A stretch of 64,000 bases of DNA, taken from Oscillospiraceae bacterium. Lineage in GTDB: Bacteria; Bacillota; Clostridia; Oscillospirales; Ruminococcaceae. This document shows positions 42,465 through 51,611 of the stretch, piece after piece. Made by a program: the position numbers and the translations under genes. The stretch lies in contig JAKSPJ010000002.1 in assembly GCA_024404915.1 (NCBI GenBank), forward strand, positions 1 through 64,000, in the 5' to 3' direction. The notes beneath the pieces are model-generated. The model searched no databases, was not told the origin of the DNA, and worked only from the letters and a program-made list of their open reading frames with translations. How positions within the stretch are numbered: the first letter of the stretch is position 1; each line of letters starts with the position of its first letter.

Positions 42465-44228
42465 TTATTCTACGGTGATTGCACCAAACTTACAGGTTGC
42501 AATACACTGACCGCAGCGAATACATACATTCTGGTCAATCGTGTGGGGATTCTTCACTGTACCTGAAATAGCAGATACAGGACACTTCTTAGAACAAAGT
42601 GTACAGCCCTTGCAGCTTTCCGGCTGAATCTTATAATGCAGCAAATCTGTGCAGGAGTGTGCAGGACATTTCTTGTCACGGATATGTGCCTCAAACTCAT
42701 CACGGAAATAGCGGAGTGTGGACAATACCGGATTCGGTGCTGTCTGACCCAGACCGCAGAGTGCACCGTCACGGACAGCCAGACACAGTTCTTCCAGCAA
42801 TTCAATATCGCCCTCTTTGCCTTCGCCGCTGACAATACGTGTCAGGATTTCCTGGAGACGCTTTGTGCCAATACGGCAGTGTACGCACTTGCCGCAGGAT
42901 TCCTTTGCAGTAAAGTCAAGGAAGAATTTTGCCATGCTGACCATACAGGTGCTTTCATCCATAACAACCATACCGCCGCTGCCCATGATAGCACCGGTTG
43001 CAGCCAGCTTCTTATAGTCGATGACAGTATCCAGCAGTGCCTCAGGAATGCAGCCGCCGGAGGGGCCGCCCATCTGTACAGCCTTGAATGCCTTATCCTC
43101 ACGGATGCCGCCGCCGATATCGAAGATGACCTCACGAAGGGTTTTGCCCATGGGGATTTCCACCAGGCCGCCTCTCTTGATTTTGCCGGTCAGGGCAAAT
43201 ACCTTTGTACCCTTGGAATCCTCAGTACCCATTGCGGCAAAGGCCTCACCGCCGTTATTGATAATCCATGCCACGTTTGCATAGGTTTCCACATTGTTGA
43301 TATTGGAAGGCTTATACCAATAGCCTGCTGCTGCCGGGAACGGCGGCTTCAGGCGAGGCATGCCGCGCTGTCCCTGAAGGGATTCAATCAGGGCAGTTTC
43401 CTCACCGCAGACGAATGCGCCTGCACCTGCCTTGATGCGGAATTCGCAGGAGAAGTCAGAACCCATAATATTTTTGCCGATCAGACCTGCTTCACGGGCT
43501 TCCGCAATGGCATGCTCCAGACGGCGGATTGCCAGCGGATACTCTGCACGAACATAAACGATTGCTTCCTGTGCGCCGATGGCATATGCGCCAATCAGCA
43601 TACCCTCAATCAATGTATGGGGATCAGACTCAATTACGGCTCTGTCCATAAATGCGCCGGGGTCGCCCTCGTCAGCATTACAAATCAGATACTTTTCTTC
43701 ACCGGGAGACTGTCTTGCAGCATTCCATTTGAACCATGTGGGGAAGCCGGCACCGCCTCGGCCTGCCAGGCCGGAAACCTTAATGCACTCGATTACTTCC
43801 TCAGGTGTCATGCCGTTTTCAGCAGACAGAATCCTGCCGATGGCAGAATAGCCGCCTGCTGCCTTTGCACTTTCCAGGGAATCCGGGTTTATAATGCCAC
43901 AGTTTCGCAGTGCAATACGAGTTTGCTTTTCCAGAAAGCTGTTATCCTCCGGTGTAATCATCAGGTCAGCCACAGCCGCCATATCGCCGCTCTTGACAGC
44001 CTCTGCAATACGCTCGGCATCAGAAGCCTTGACCTGCACCAGTCTGCACTTCAGTGCTTCATTTTCATAAATATCCACAATCGGCTCCAGCCAGCACATG
44101 CCGATACAGCCGACTGTATCAATGGTAATATCAGACTGACAGAACAGCGGTTCCAGTGCAGAACAGATTTTCTGTGCACCGGCTGCAATACCGCAGCTGC
44201 CCTGTCCTACTGCAATACGAATACTCAT
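42465..44228 (-). CDS. NuoF/HydB-like NADH-binding flavoprotein subunit
   Basis: 587 residues. N-terminal thioredoxin-like 2Fe-2S domain (GSCGIAAG, VGCIGMC), FMN/NADH core (GRGGAGFPTWFKWNAAR; NADEGDPGAFMDR; GAGAFVCGEETALIES), 4Fe-4S cluster motif ESCGKCVHCRIG, and two extra 4Fe-4S ferredoxin clusters at the end (CKGCTLCSKKC; CIRCGQCIATC). This is the pattern of HydB/NuoF subunits of bifurcating complexes. It starts overlapping the NuoE-like gene (ATGA) and is 13 nt before the GltD-like subunit gene. It should exchange electrons with NAD(H) and ferredoxin. Confidence 0.88.
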   Translation of the reverse strand: MSIRIAVGQGSCGIAAGAQKICSALEPLFCQSDITIDTVGCIGMCWLEPIVDIYENEALKCRLVQVKASDAERIAEAVKSGDMAAVADLMITPEDNSFLEKQTRIALRNCGIINPDSLESAKAAGGYSAIGRILSAENGMTPEEVIECIKVSGLAGRGGAGFPTWFKWNAARQSPGEEKYLICNADEGDPGAFMDRAVIESDPHTLIEGMLIGAYAIGAQEAIVYVRAEYPLAIRRLEHAIAEAREAGLIGKNIMGSDFSCEFRIKAGAGAFVCGEETALIESLQGQRGMPRLKPPFPAAAGYWYKPSNINNVETYANVAWIINNGGEAFAAMGTEDSKGTKVFALTGKIKRGGLVEIPMGKTLREVIFDIGGGIREDKAFKAVQMGGPSGGCIPEALLDTVIDYKKLAATGAIMGSGGMVVMDESTCMVSMAKFFLDFTAKESCGKCVHCRIGTKRLQEILTRIVSGEGKEGDIELLEELCLAVRDGALCGLGQTAPNPVLSTLRYFRDEFEAHIRDKKCPAHSCTDLLHYKIQPESCKGCTLCSKKCPVSAISGTVKNPHTIDQNVCIRCGQCIATCKFGAITVE

Positions 44229-44728
44229 TTTGCTGCCTCCTTTTCCTGAATCTCCTTCAAAATATCCAGTGCCTTTGCAGGTGTCAGAGAACCATATGTA
44301 TCTTCATTAATCATCATAACCGGAGACAGAGAGCAGCAGCCCAGACAGGCAACAATACTGAATGAGAACAGACCATCCTCTGTGGTACCGCCGTTTTCCA
44401 CTCCAAGATACTCCTGAATGGCAGCTGCGATACGGGTACTGCCGTTTACATGACAGGCTGTGCCGTCACAGAGCATAATAAGATACTTTCCCACCGGCTG
44501 AAAGCGGAACTGTGTATAGAAGGTCGCAGTTCCCAGCACACGGGCAGGGGTACTTCCGGTCTGTTCAGCGATGTGATAGATTACATCCATCGGCAGATAG
44601 CCGTAGATTTCCTGTGCATGCTGCAAAATTGTAATCAGGCTTCCCTTCACGGAAGCATACTGTTCCAGCACAGGTTTCAGCAAAGTTAAATCTGACTGCT
44701 GGTTCATACATTCACATTTCATCTTCAT
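44225..44728 (-). CDS. NuoE/HydC-like 2Fe-2S subunit
   Basis: 167 residues. Helical N-terminal domain (LPMDVIYHIAEQTGSTPARVLGTATFYTQF) and thioredoxin-like fold with 2Fe-2S ligands Cys in CDGTACHVNGS and VACLGCCSLSP. First gene of the redox operon, expressed from the promoter at 44863-44892. Start codon is either 44728 or 44722; the AGGA lies closer to the first and 10 nt from the second. The short Cys-rich N-terminal extension (KCEC) is unusual. Confidence 0.88.
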   Translation of the reverse strand: MKMKCECMNQQSDLTLLKPVLEQYASVKGSLITILQHAQEIYGYLPMDVIYHIAEQTGSTPARVLGTATFYTQFRFQPVGKYLIMLCDGTACHVNGSTRIAAAIQEYLGVENGGTTEDGLFSFSIVACLGCCSLSPVMMINEDTYGSLTPAKALDILKEIQEKEAAK

Positions 44729-44862
44729 TTTCCTTTCAAAATAATCATTATGTTCAATCAGACATTTTCTGAATAAATCGACAGATGCGGCATTGAAACA
44801 TACTGCACCAAACAGCTTCCCGTACTGCCGTCAGGCACACATCGTGCTGTGTCGTATCTATT

Positions 44863-44892
44863 ATTATACCACGCTTTGCGTCTCAGTGTCAA
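44863..44892 (-). promoter_or_regulatory. Promoter of the redox-complex operon
   Basis: Minus strand TTGACA (44887-44892), 18-nt spacer, TATAAT (44863-44868). Confidence 0.8.
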
Positions 44893-44954
44893 GTGCAACA
44901 GGCAGATTCTATTCAAAAACAATTCTCTGTGCTTCGGAACTGCTCACTTTCCCC

Positions 44955-44983
44955 TTGACATTTTCATTCGGATATGCTATAAT
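44955..44983 (+). promoter_or_regulatory. Promoter of the copper operon
   Basis: TTGACA (44955-44960), 17-nt spacer, TATAAT (44978-44983), a perfect consensus, with the operator right behind the -10 box. Confidence 0.88.
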
Positions 44984-44984
44984 A

Positions 44985-45001
44985 ATACCGGTGGGGGGTA
45001 T
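44985..45001 (+). promoter_or_regulatory. CsoR operator
   Basis: ATACCGGTGGGGGGTAT: a GC-tract flanked by an ATAC/GTAT inverted repeat, the layout of known CsoR boxes, placed at the start of transcription of the csoR-copA operon. Confidence 0.8.
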
Positions 45002-45023
45002 TTTATTTTTGGAGGTGTTTTCA

Positions 45024-45323
45024 ATGGAACAAAAACCATGCTGCTGTAAAAAAACAATGCGTGCTGAGGAAGAACGCAAACGTCTCATGAACCGGCTGAA
45101 ACGCATTGAGGGGCAGATACGAGGTCTGCAGAACATGCTGGAAAACGATGCCTACTGCGGAGATATTCTCATACAGTCTTCCGCCGTTTCCGCTGCCATC
45201 AACGCCTTTAACAGAGATGTTCTGACACGGCATATCCACACCTGTGTCATCCGTGATATCCGCAGCGGAGATGATGCTTCCGCAGATGAACTGGCTGTTC
45301 TGGTACAGCGGCTGATGAAATAA
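45024..45323 (+). CDS. csoR: CsoR copper-sensing repressor
   Basis: 99 residues, all-helical CsoR/RcnR family. The Cu(I) ligands Cys45-X24-His70-X3-Cys74 have exactly the CsoR spacing (Cys36, His61, Cys65 in the M. tuberculosis protein). The signature RLKRIEGQIRGLQNML is clear. Extra N-terminal cysteines (CCC at 6-8) are unusual and might bind metal. GGAGGT sets ATG 45024. Copper binding would release the operator at 44985-45001 and turn on itself and copA 12 nt downstream. Confidence 0.93.
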   Translation: MEQKPCCCKKTMRAEEERKRLMNRLKRIEGQIRGLQNMLENDAYCGDILIQSSAVSAAINAFNRDVLTRHIHTCVIRDIRSGDDASADELAVLVQRLMK

Positions 45324-45335
45324 GGGAGAAATGAC

Positions 45336-47855
45336 ATGACACACTATCAAATTACCGGCATGAGCTGTGCCGCATGCTGTGCACGCATTGAGAAAGCCGT
45401 TCGAAAAGTGGATGGCGTTACGGAATGCACCGTAAATCTTCTGACTAATTCAGCAAGCATCGAAGGCAGTGCGGCGCCTTCTGCAATTATTCAAGCCATT
45501 ACCGATGCCGGCTACGGCGCATCCCTGAAAGGAGAACAGCCACGGAACGAAGCACCATCTGCAGCTGATTCAGAAATCGGCGCACTGAAGAAAAAGCTTT
45601 GCTGTTCTGTTTTTCTGCTGCTGATTCTGATGTATTTTTCCATGGGACAGATGATGTTTCATTTTCCCCTTCCCAGGTTTTTTCAGCAGAATTATATTGC
45701 CCTGGCACTGGTACAGCTTTTGCTGACCATCCCCATTCTTATGCTCAACCGCCGCTTTTTTATCAGCGGCTTCAAAGCAATACTCCATGGTTCTCCGAAT
45801 ATGGACACACTGGTAGCCCTCGGTTCATCCGTTTCTTTTCTCTGGAGCACCATTACTCTGTTTTCCATGACATCCCCGGAAACAAGCCAAAATGCAGAAG
45901 CCATGATGGAACAATCCATGAAGCTGTATTTTGAATCTGCTGCCATGATTCCGACTCTGATTTCCGTCGGCAAAATGCTGGAGGCCCGTGCCAAAGGCAA
46001 AACCACGGATGCCATCAAAGGACTCATGCAGCTGATGCCGCAAACAGCAGTAATTCTCCGGGACGGACAGGAATGCGAAATACCTGCCGAGGATATTCAG
46101 CCGGATATGGAATTCATTCTTCGGCCGGGCGCACAGATTGTGGCAGACGGCATAATCTGTTCCGGAAACGGCACCATCAATGAATCCGCACTGACAGGGG
46201 AAAGCATCCCCATCGAAAAAACCGTTGGCGATACCGTTTCCGCAGGCACAATCAACCAATCCGGATATCTGGTCTGCAAAGCTGTCAAAACCGGAAAAGA
46301 CACATTTCTTTCCCAGATTATTCAGATGATAGAAAATGCAGCAGCCACCAAAGCACCTGTTGCACAAACGGCAGATAAAGTATCCGCAGTTTTTGTACCT
46401 GCCGTCATGGTGCTGTCTCTGATAACCTTTCTCATCTGGAACAGACTGTTCGGCCTTTCCGCCTCCCTTTCTCTGGAACGTGCCGTCACGGTACTGGTCA
46501 TCAGCTGTCCCTGTGCACTGGGTCTTGCCACACCTGTCGCTATCATGGTTGGAAGCGGTGTCGGCGCACGAAGCGGCATGCTGTTCAAAACGGCAGCTGC
46601 CCTGGAGGAAACAGGAAAAACCAGCATTGTGGTTATGGATAAAACCGGTACGGTTACTCGTGGCATGCCCCATATTACAGATATCCTCCCCATGCCGGGC
46701 ATCACAAAACAAGAATTACTCGCATCTGCCGCCGCCGCAGAACAATTCAGCGAACACCCGCTTGCAAAAGCGGTTATGGAGGAAGCGGCGGCGCAGGGCA
46801 TCTCCATTCCCCGGGCAGAGGACTTTCATACACAGACCGGCTGTGGTGTTTCCGTCAGATGCGGTACGCAGAAAGTGCAGGGCGGCAATGAAAAAAGTAT
46901 TTCAGCGATTGCCGAAATACCAACAGCATTATCAGAGCAAGGCAAACAGCTTGCAGAAAACGGAAAAACGCCCTTGTTTTTCGCCCGTGACGGTCACCTG
47001 CTGGGCATACTGGCTGCGGCAGATGTCATAAAACCTGATAGTGCATCCGCCATTGCGGAGATGCAGAAAATGGGCATTGAAACCATCATGCTGACCGGCG
47101 ACAACGAAAAAACAGCCGCATATATCGGAAAAGAAGCGGGCATCAGCAGAATCATCTCCAATGTACTGCCGGATGAAAAGGAAAGAGTCATACGGGAACT
47201 GGCAGAAAAAGGCCGTGTATGCATGATTGGCGACGGCATCAATGATGCACCGGCACTGACTTCTGCAAACGTGGGAATGGCCATCGGTGCCGGCACAGAT
47301 ATTGCCATTGATGCGGCTGATGTGGTACTGGTAAACAGCAGCCTTGCAGATGCAGTCAACGCCATTCGGCTCAGCCGCAAAACCCTCCGGAACATCCGTG
47401 AAAACCTGTTCTGGGCATTTATTTACAATATCATCGGCATTCCGATTGCCGCAGGCGCACTGGTTCGGTTCGGCATATCCATACCGCCTGCATTCGGTGC
47501 TGCTGCCATGAGCATGTCCAGCTTCTGCGTGGTATCCAATTCGCTGAGGCTCAATCTGTTCAAACCGTTTCGTCCCCAACAGACGGCCCAGCCGCCTGCT
47601 GAAATACAATCTGTACAGCCGAAAGGAGAGGAAGAACCCATGACAAATCTTGCAATTGAAATCAAGGGAATGATGTGCCCCCACTGTGAAGCCCATGTCC
47701 GCAAGGCGCTAGAAGCAATGGAAGGCGTGACTGTGGTATCCGTCAGCCATGAAGACGCCCTTGCAGTGGTAAACACCGCCGCAGAAGCGGATGAAGCAGC
47801 ATTCCGCAAGGTCATTGAAGATGCCGGATATCAGTTTATCGGCATCCGGAAATGA
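45336..47855 (+). CDS. copA: Copper-exporting P1B-type ATPase CopA with N- and C-terminal HMA domains
   Basis: 839 residues. N-terminal HMA metal-binding domain (GMSCAAC, Cys11 and Cys14), eight membrane segments with CPC at 391-393, actuator TGES (ALTGESIP), phosphorylated Asp435 in DKTGT, HP motif (SEHPLAKA) and GDGINDAP. A second HMA domain is attached at the C-terminus (Met769 on; GMMCPHC, Cys781 and Cys784), which is rare: most Gram-positive copA genes are followed by a separate copZ. Starts 12 nt after csoR with GGGAG. It pumps Cu(I) out of the cell. Confidence 0.95.
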   Translation: MTHYQITGMSCAACCARIEKAVRKVDGVTECTVNLLTNSASIEGSAAPSAIIQAITDAGYGASLKGEQPRNEAPSAADSEIGALKKKLCCSVFLLLILMYFSMGQMMFHFPLPRFFQQNYIALALVQLLLTIPILMLNRRFFISGFKAILHGSPNMDTLVALGSSVSFLWSTITLFSMTSPETSQNAEAMMEQSMKLYFESAAMIPTLISVGKMLEARAKGKTTDAIKGLMQLMPQTAVILRDGQECEIPAEDIQPDMEFILRPGAQIVADGIICSGNGTINESALTGESIPIEKTVGDTVSAGTINQSGYLVCKAVKTGKDTFLSQIIQMIENAAATKAPVAQTADKVSAVFVPAVMVLSLITFLIWNRLFGLSASLSLERAVTVLVISCPCALGLATPVAIMVGSGVGARSGMLFKTAAALEETGKTSIVVMDKTGTVTRGMPHITDILPMPGITKQELLASAAAAEQFSEHPLAKAVMEEAAAQGISIPRAEDFHTQTGCGVSVRCGTQKVQGGNEKSISAIAEIPTALSEQGKQLAENGKTPLFFARDGHLLGILAAADVIKPDSASAIAEMQKMGIETIMLTGDNEKTAAYIGKEAGISRIISNVLPDEKERVIRELAEKGRVCMIGDGINDAPALTSANVGMAIGAGTDIAIDAADVVLVNSSLADAVNAIRLSRKTLRNIRENLFWAFIYNIIGIPIAAGALVRFGISIPPAFGAAAMSMSSFCVVSNSLRLNLFKPFRPQQTAQPPAEIQSVQPKGEEEPMTNLAIEIKGMMCPHCEAHVRKALEAMEGVTVVSVSHEDALAVVNTAAEADEAAFRKVIEDAGYQFIGIRK
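47622..47642 (+). promoter_or_regulatory. Internal ribosome-binding site and start codon inside copA (possible CopZ product)
   Basis: AAAGGAG at 47622-47628 lies 11 nt before an in-frame ATG (47640), exactly at the start of the C-terminal HMA domain (MTNLAIEIKGMMCPHC). Internal initiation would give a 71-residue copper chaperone of CopZ size besides the full ATPase. Confidence 0.55.
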
Positions 47856-47870
47856 GCACACATCTCAAAA

Positions 47871-47906
47871 AAGTGGTTCGGCTGAATACTGGCCGAACCA
47901 CTTTTT
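47871..47906. terminator. Bidirectional terminator between copA and the polysaccharide operon
   Basis: 12-bp stem AAGTGGTTCGGC with GCCGAACCACTT, T-run on the plus side and A-run on the other, so it also ends the minus-strand operon. Confidence 0.9.
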
Positions 47907-47976
47907 ATTCATTATACAAGTATATTTTTCAGCAACAGAGGTGCCGTGCAGAATCGGATACTCTGCTGCATGGGAT

Positions 47977-50358
47977 TCATGCCAGTGGTGTTGCAGCAGC
48001 AGTCCATGTCATGGGTTCACTGCGGTATTCCTGCGGCATGGGGTATAAGCCCTGTCCCACAGGTACAAGCGCCAGCAGACGGAATCCGTTGTCACGCATC
48101 TCTTTTTCAATGGCCTTTTTCGACCAGAACACATCGTAGATATTATATTTTCCCCACCCGTTTTTCTGGCGGTGCGGTATTTCAAAACGATTATTCGGCA
48201 CATCGAACAGCAGGATGCCATTTTCATTCAAGGCATTTCGCAGTTTCCGCCAGAGGCCCCGCCGTGTTTCATAGCTATAGTGCCGGATAAAGCGGAAAAT
48301 AGTAATGACATCAAAGGTTTCATTCGGCTGCTGAGAAATCAGATCCAGCTCCTGAATCCGTACATCCGCACCTGCAAATTTTTCCTGGACCGCATGAAGC
48401 ATTGCCCGGGATGCATCACAGGCAGTACATGTGCCGAAGTGTACCAGTTCCTGTAAAATTCTGCCGTTGCCGCATGCCAGATCCAGCAGCTGCACATTTC
48501 TTTTGCCGGCAAGATAGTGACTCAGCAGCACAGCAACACTTTTTCTCTCCATCAGGTCAAAGCAATTCTGGGGATATGCAAGGAAGCGGTCTTCCGTATA
48601 GTTTGCGGCAATCTCCTGCCGCTGATAATACGCCTTCAATGCCGCACTTCCCCGCACCAGATGCTTCTGGTTGATTTTCAGCTGACGATCCCACTCATAT
48701 AGGGTGTGTACGCCCACAGGCACAGCCTCTTCAATGCAGGATTCCACATACTGCACGAAGGCATGATTAGATACCATGCCATGGAGTTTCTCCGTTCTCC
48801 AGGCCTCCTGAAAAGCAGAGTAATGCATCGGGAACTGCTGAATGGCCTTTGTGACAGATGCGGCATCTGCATGCTCCGTCACCATACCGATGCCACAGGC
48901 TTTCACCAGTTCAGACACGCCTGCAACGGGAGTTGCAATCACCGGAATCCCCATCATCATACCCTCCAGTGCAGACATGGAGCATGCGTGATTATAGTTG
49001 ATATCTGCATAGGGCACCAGAATGCAGTCCACTTTGTCATAGAACTGCGACATATCATATTTGCCAATATGCACTTCGCAGTTTTCTGCATTACGAAGCA
49101 TCTCCGGCACCGCTACTGCTTCTGCATCACGCCAAAGCACGATGAAATGTACATCGGGATTCTGTGCCACCACTTCACAAAGGACAGGAATGCCTCTGGA
49201 ATCACTCTGATGCGGCAGCATGGGAGATGACGCAAAGCCAATGGTAAGTTTTTCCGGATCAAAGCCACGTGGCTTACGGATAAACAGAGGTTTCTGTGGA
49301 TCCATATAGGGGTAGATTACATCCGGACGGCGGAAGCCTGCTTCTTCCATTTTATCTGCCGCAAAACTGGAACAAGTGCAATAGTGCTGAACACCGAAAT
49401 CACACAGATGCTGCAACTCCTGCATCAGACTCCCACCCAGTTCCTGAATCGGATTCTGGGCGCTGAGACGCACAATGGAATTGCGGAGCAGCAGGCTGTC
49501 ATTGGCAAGATGCATGATATTTGTAGTGCTTTCGCAGTAAATCAGCAATGCAGGGTCCGTTGTCCGCACCCAATCTCCCAGCATGGATTCCGGCACTGCA
49601 TACAAATCCCCGGATTGGCGGATGCTTTCGCCTGTGCCTTCTACGGATACAATGCACACGGGATAGCGGCTGGCACTTCTCAGAAGCTGATACAAATCCC
49701 AGACCTCGTTGCGAATGGCCTCCATGCCCGCCGTGCTCTGATAGCTGCGCACCACCAATGCCACCGGCTTACAGTTTTTCGGGCTGCTCAGAACATGCAC
49801 GGAATCTTCCAGCAATTTTTTGTATTCTTCTCCAAGGCAATCCAGTGCCTGGGAAGCATCTGAGCCATTTTCTGCATTCTGGACAGCACGAAATTCCTGA
49901 AACAGGGATTCCGTCCCAATAACCGGGAGCTGCGTCAGCGGCGGTTTTCCTGCATGCACACGATTCTGCGGTGCAGCGTAACTCAATGTATAGTCGATTT
50001 CAGCAGACATTTTCTCCATTGCTTCCTGCTGTTCGAGATAGTTTCTTGCAATGACTTTCCGATAGTCCTGCTGCACATCGCTTTTCGCACTGGCAATCCG
50101 CTGTACAGAGCGGGATTCGGCTTCTGCCAGCTGTTCCCGAAGGCGGTCTATCTGCCGCTTCAATTCGTCCATGGCATCCACAGCATTGCGGTTGAAATCA
50201 TTCTGTGCCGCACCAAAAGGCTGTGTATACCAATAGGTCATTTTTCCGCCCAGCCGTTTGACGCCCTTGAAACTGCCGTCCGGTATATCCGGCAAAGCAA
50301 AGCTGTCAGCAGCTTCATGGAGTCTGCGAAGCCGTTTGTCAAGTTCATCCTTTCCCAT
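47977..50358 (-). CDS. Fusion of coiled coil, GT4-like glycosyltransferase and SAM methyltransferase
   Basis: 793 residues. Residues about 65-130 form a coiled coil (LKRQIDRLREQLAEAES). About 200-545 is a GT-B glycosyltransferase with the GT4 end motif (NHACSMSALEGMMMGIPVIATPVAGVSELV). About 600-793 is a class I methyltransferase (LLDLACGNGRILQEL, CDASRAMLHAV, DVITIFRFIRHY). In ABC-exported O-antigen systems a methyltransferase tied to a coiled coil caps the chain and sets its length (WbdD type); this protein, last in an operon after Wzt, might do likewise. The capping role is inference. It starts 18 nt after the wzt stop. Confidence 0.8.
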   Translation of the reverse strand: MGKDELDKRLRRLHEAADSFALPDIPDGSFKGVKRLGGKMTYWYTQPFGAAQNDFNRNAVDAMDELKRQIDRLREQLAEAESRSVQRIASAKSDVQQDYRKVIARNYLEQQEAMEKMSAEIDYTLSYAAPQNRVHAGKPPLTQLPVIGTESLFQEFRAVQNAENGSDASQALDCLGEEYKKLLEDSVHVLSSPKNCKPVALVVRSYQSTAGMEAIRNEVWDLYQLLRSASRYPVCIVSVEGTGESIRQSGDLYAVPESMLGDWVRTTDPALLIYCESTTNIMHLANDSLLLRNSIVRLSAQNPIQELGGSLMQELQHLCDFGVQHYCTCSSFAADKMEEAGFRRPDVIYPYMDPQKPLFIRKPRGFDPEKLTIGFASSPMLPHQSDSRGIPVLCEVVAQNPDVHFIVLWRDAEAVAVPEMLRNAENCEVHIGKYDMSQFYDKVDCILVPYADINYNHACSMSALEGMMMGIPVIATPVAGVSELVKACGIGMVTEHADAASVTKAIQQFPMHYSAFQEAWRTEKLHGMVSNHAFVQYVESCIEEAVPVGVHTLYEWDRQLKINQKHLVRGSAALKAYYQRQEIAANYTEDRFLAYPQNCFDLMERKSVAVLLSHYLAGKRNVQLLDLACGNGRILQELVHFGTCTACDASRAMLHAVQEKFAGADVRIQELDLISQQPNETFDVITIFRFIRHYSYETRRGLWRKLRNALNENGILLFDVPNNRFEIPHRQKNGWGKYNIYDVFWSKKAIEKEMRDNGFRLLALVPVGQGLYPMPQEYRSEPMTWTAAATPLA

Positions 50359-50376
50359 ATCTGCCCTCCTGATGGT

Positions 50377-51570
50377 TCACTCACAAGAAAAATCCCAGGT
50401 ATGTTCCAGCCTGGTCACACCGGTTTCATCAATCGTATTATAAACAGTAAATCTGACAGCCTGCGCCGCATAGTCATATGCAAACATATCCATACGCCGC
50501 AGTCCCACGTCAAACCAGTAGGTTCCTGCCACCAGATTCATGGGGGAAAAGGTGCATCTGACCACACCCTTCTCCTGCAGCCGAATCGGCTGCAGACGCT
50601 CCCTCTGTGTATTGGTGCCGTAGCACAGTGCCTTATCTGCACGGAACAGTGCCAGCCCGATCAGGGCTTCCTCTGCCTCCTTCGGGTCTGCCTCATACTG
50701 CAGCTGCAGCGTCACCGTATCTCCCGTGCGGAATTTGGTAATCCGCTCTCCATCCGCATTCAGCAGACAGATATCCGTCCATCTCGCCGGGCTATTCTTC
50801 GGTTCTTCCCGTTCCGGCTGATTGCTTTTGCTCAGCTGACGCCGTTTGCCCATATCCTCCAGATACAGGGGGTGAACGTCATTGGGTGCGCCCTCCATCC
50901 GTATCTTTCCGTTTTCAATCCAAATAGTTCTGTCACAGATGCGCTCCAGCTGCGCCATACTATGCGATACAATCACAATGGTTGTGCCGCTGCCCTTGAT
51001 TTCCATTAGTCGCTCAAAGCATTTCGCCTGAAAAGCCGCATCACCCACAGCAAGTATTTCATCAATCAGCAGAATATCTGCCCCCACATGTATCGCCACG
51101 GAAAATGCCAGACGCATGTACATGCCGGAAGAATACGTTCGCACAGGATTATCAATAAAATCCTGCATCTCCGAAAAGGCAATAATATCTTCCAGCTGTT
51201 CTTCAATCTCCTTGTGCGTCAACCCAAAGATGGATGCGTTGGTAAAAATATTCTCCCTTCCCGTCATATCCGGGTGAAAACCTGCGCCCAGTTCAATCAG
51301 GGAAGAGACTCTCCCCTCCAATTTGACGGAACCGCTGTCCGGATACAGAATCCGGCTCATCAGCTTCAGCAATGTGGATTTTCCACAGCCATTTTTACCC
51401 ACCAGACCAATGGCCTCTCCCTTTTTCACCTGCAGGGAAACATCATCCAGGACCACACGCTTTTCATAGCGGCGGCGGCGGGAAGACAATACTTTTTCCT
51501 TCAGGGAATGTCCCTGGTCTGCATATATGCGGAAGGATTTTTTCAGGTGTTCAATCTCAATTGCTGCCAA
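50377..51570 (-). CDS. wzt: Polysaccharide ABC exporter ATPase (Wzt) with C-terminal carbohydrate-binding domain
   Basis: 397 residues. ATPase domain: Walker A LVGKNGCGKSTLLK, signature VRTYSSGMYMRL, Walker B ILLIDEILAVGD, His switch IVSHSM. After about 245 residues comes a beta-sandwich domain like the Wzt C-terminal domain that recognises the methylated or capped chain end. The frame could start at GTG 51579, but AAGGAG sits next to it; TTG 51570 is 8 nt behind that site and is the better start. Next to the Wzm permease gene (a membrane protein gene lies between). Confidence 0.88.
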   Translation of the reverse strand: MAAIEIEHLKKSFRIYADQGHSLKEKVLSSRRRRYEKRVVLDDVSLQVKKGEAIGLVGKNGCGKSTLLKLMSRILYPDSGSVKLEGRVSSLIELGAGFHPDMTGRENIFTNASIFGLTHKEIEEQLEDIIAFSEMQDFIDNPVRTYSSGMYMRLAFSVAIHVGADILLIDEILAVGDAAFQAKCFERLMEIKGSGTTIVIVSHSMAQLERICDRTIWIENGKIRMEGAPNDVHPLYLEDMGKRRQLSKSNQPEREEPKNSPARWTDICLLNADGERITKFRTGDTVTLQLQYEADPKEAEEALIGLALFRADKALCYGTNTQRERLQPIRLQEKGVVRCTFSPMNLVAGTYWFDVGLRRMDMFAYDYAAQAVRFTVYNTIDETGVTRLEHTWDFSCE

Positions 51571-51611
51571 TGTCAGCACTCCTTTCCACGGAATCTCTCT
51601 GCAAGATGATA

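Noticed and set aside
42465..44728. Part of respiratory complex I (nuoEF)
   Set aside because: No other nuo genes; extra C-terminal clusters and the adjacent GltD-like subunit point to a soluble bifurcating complex.
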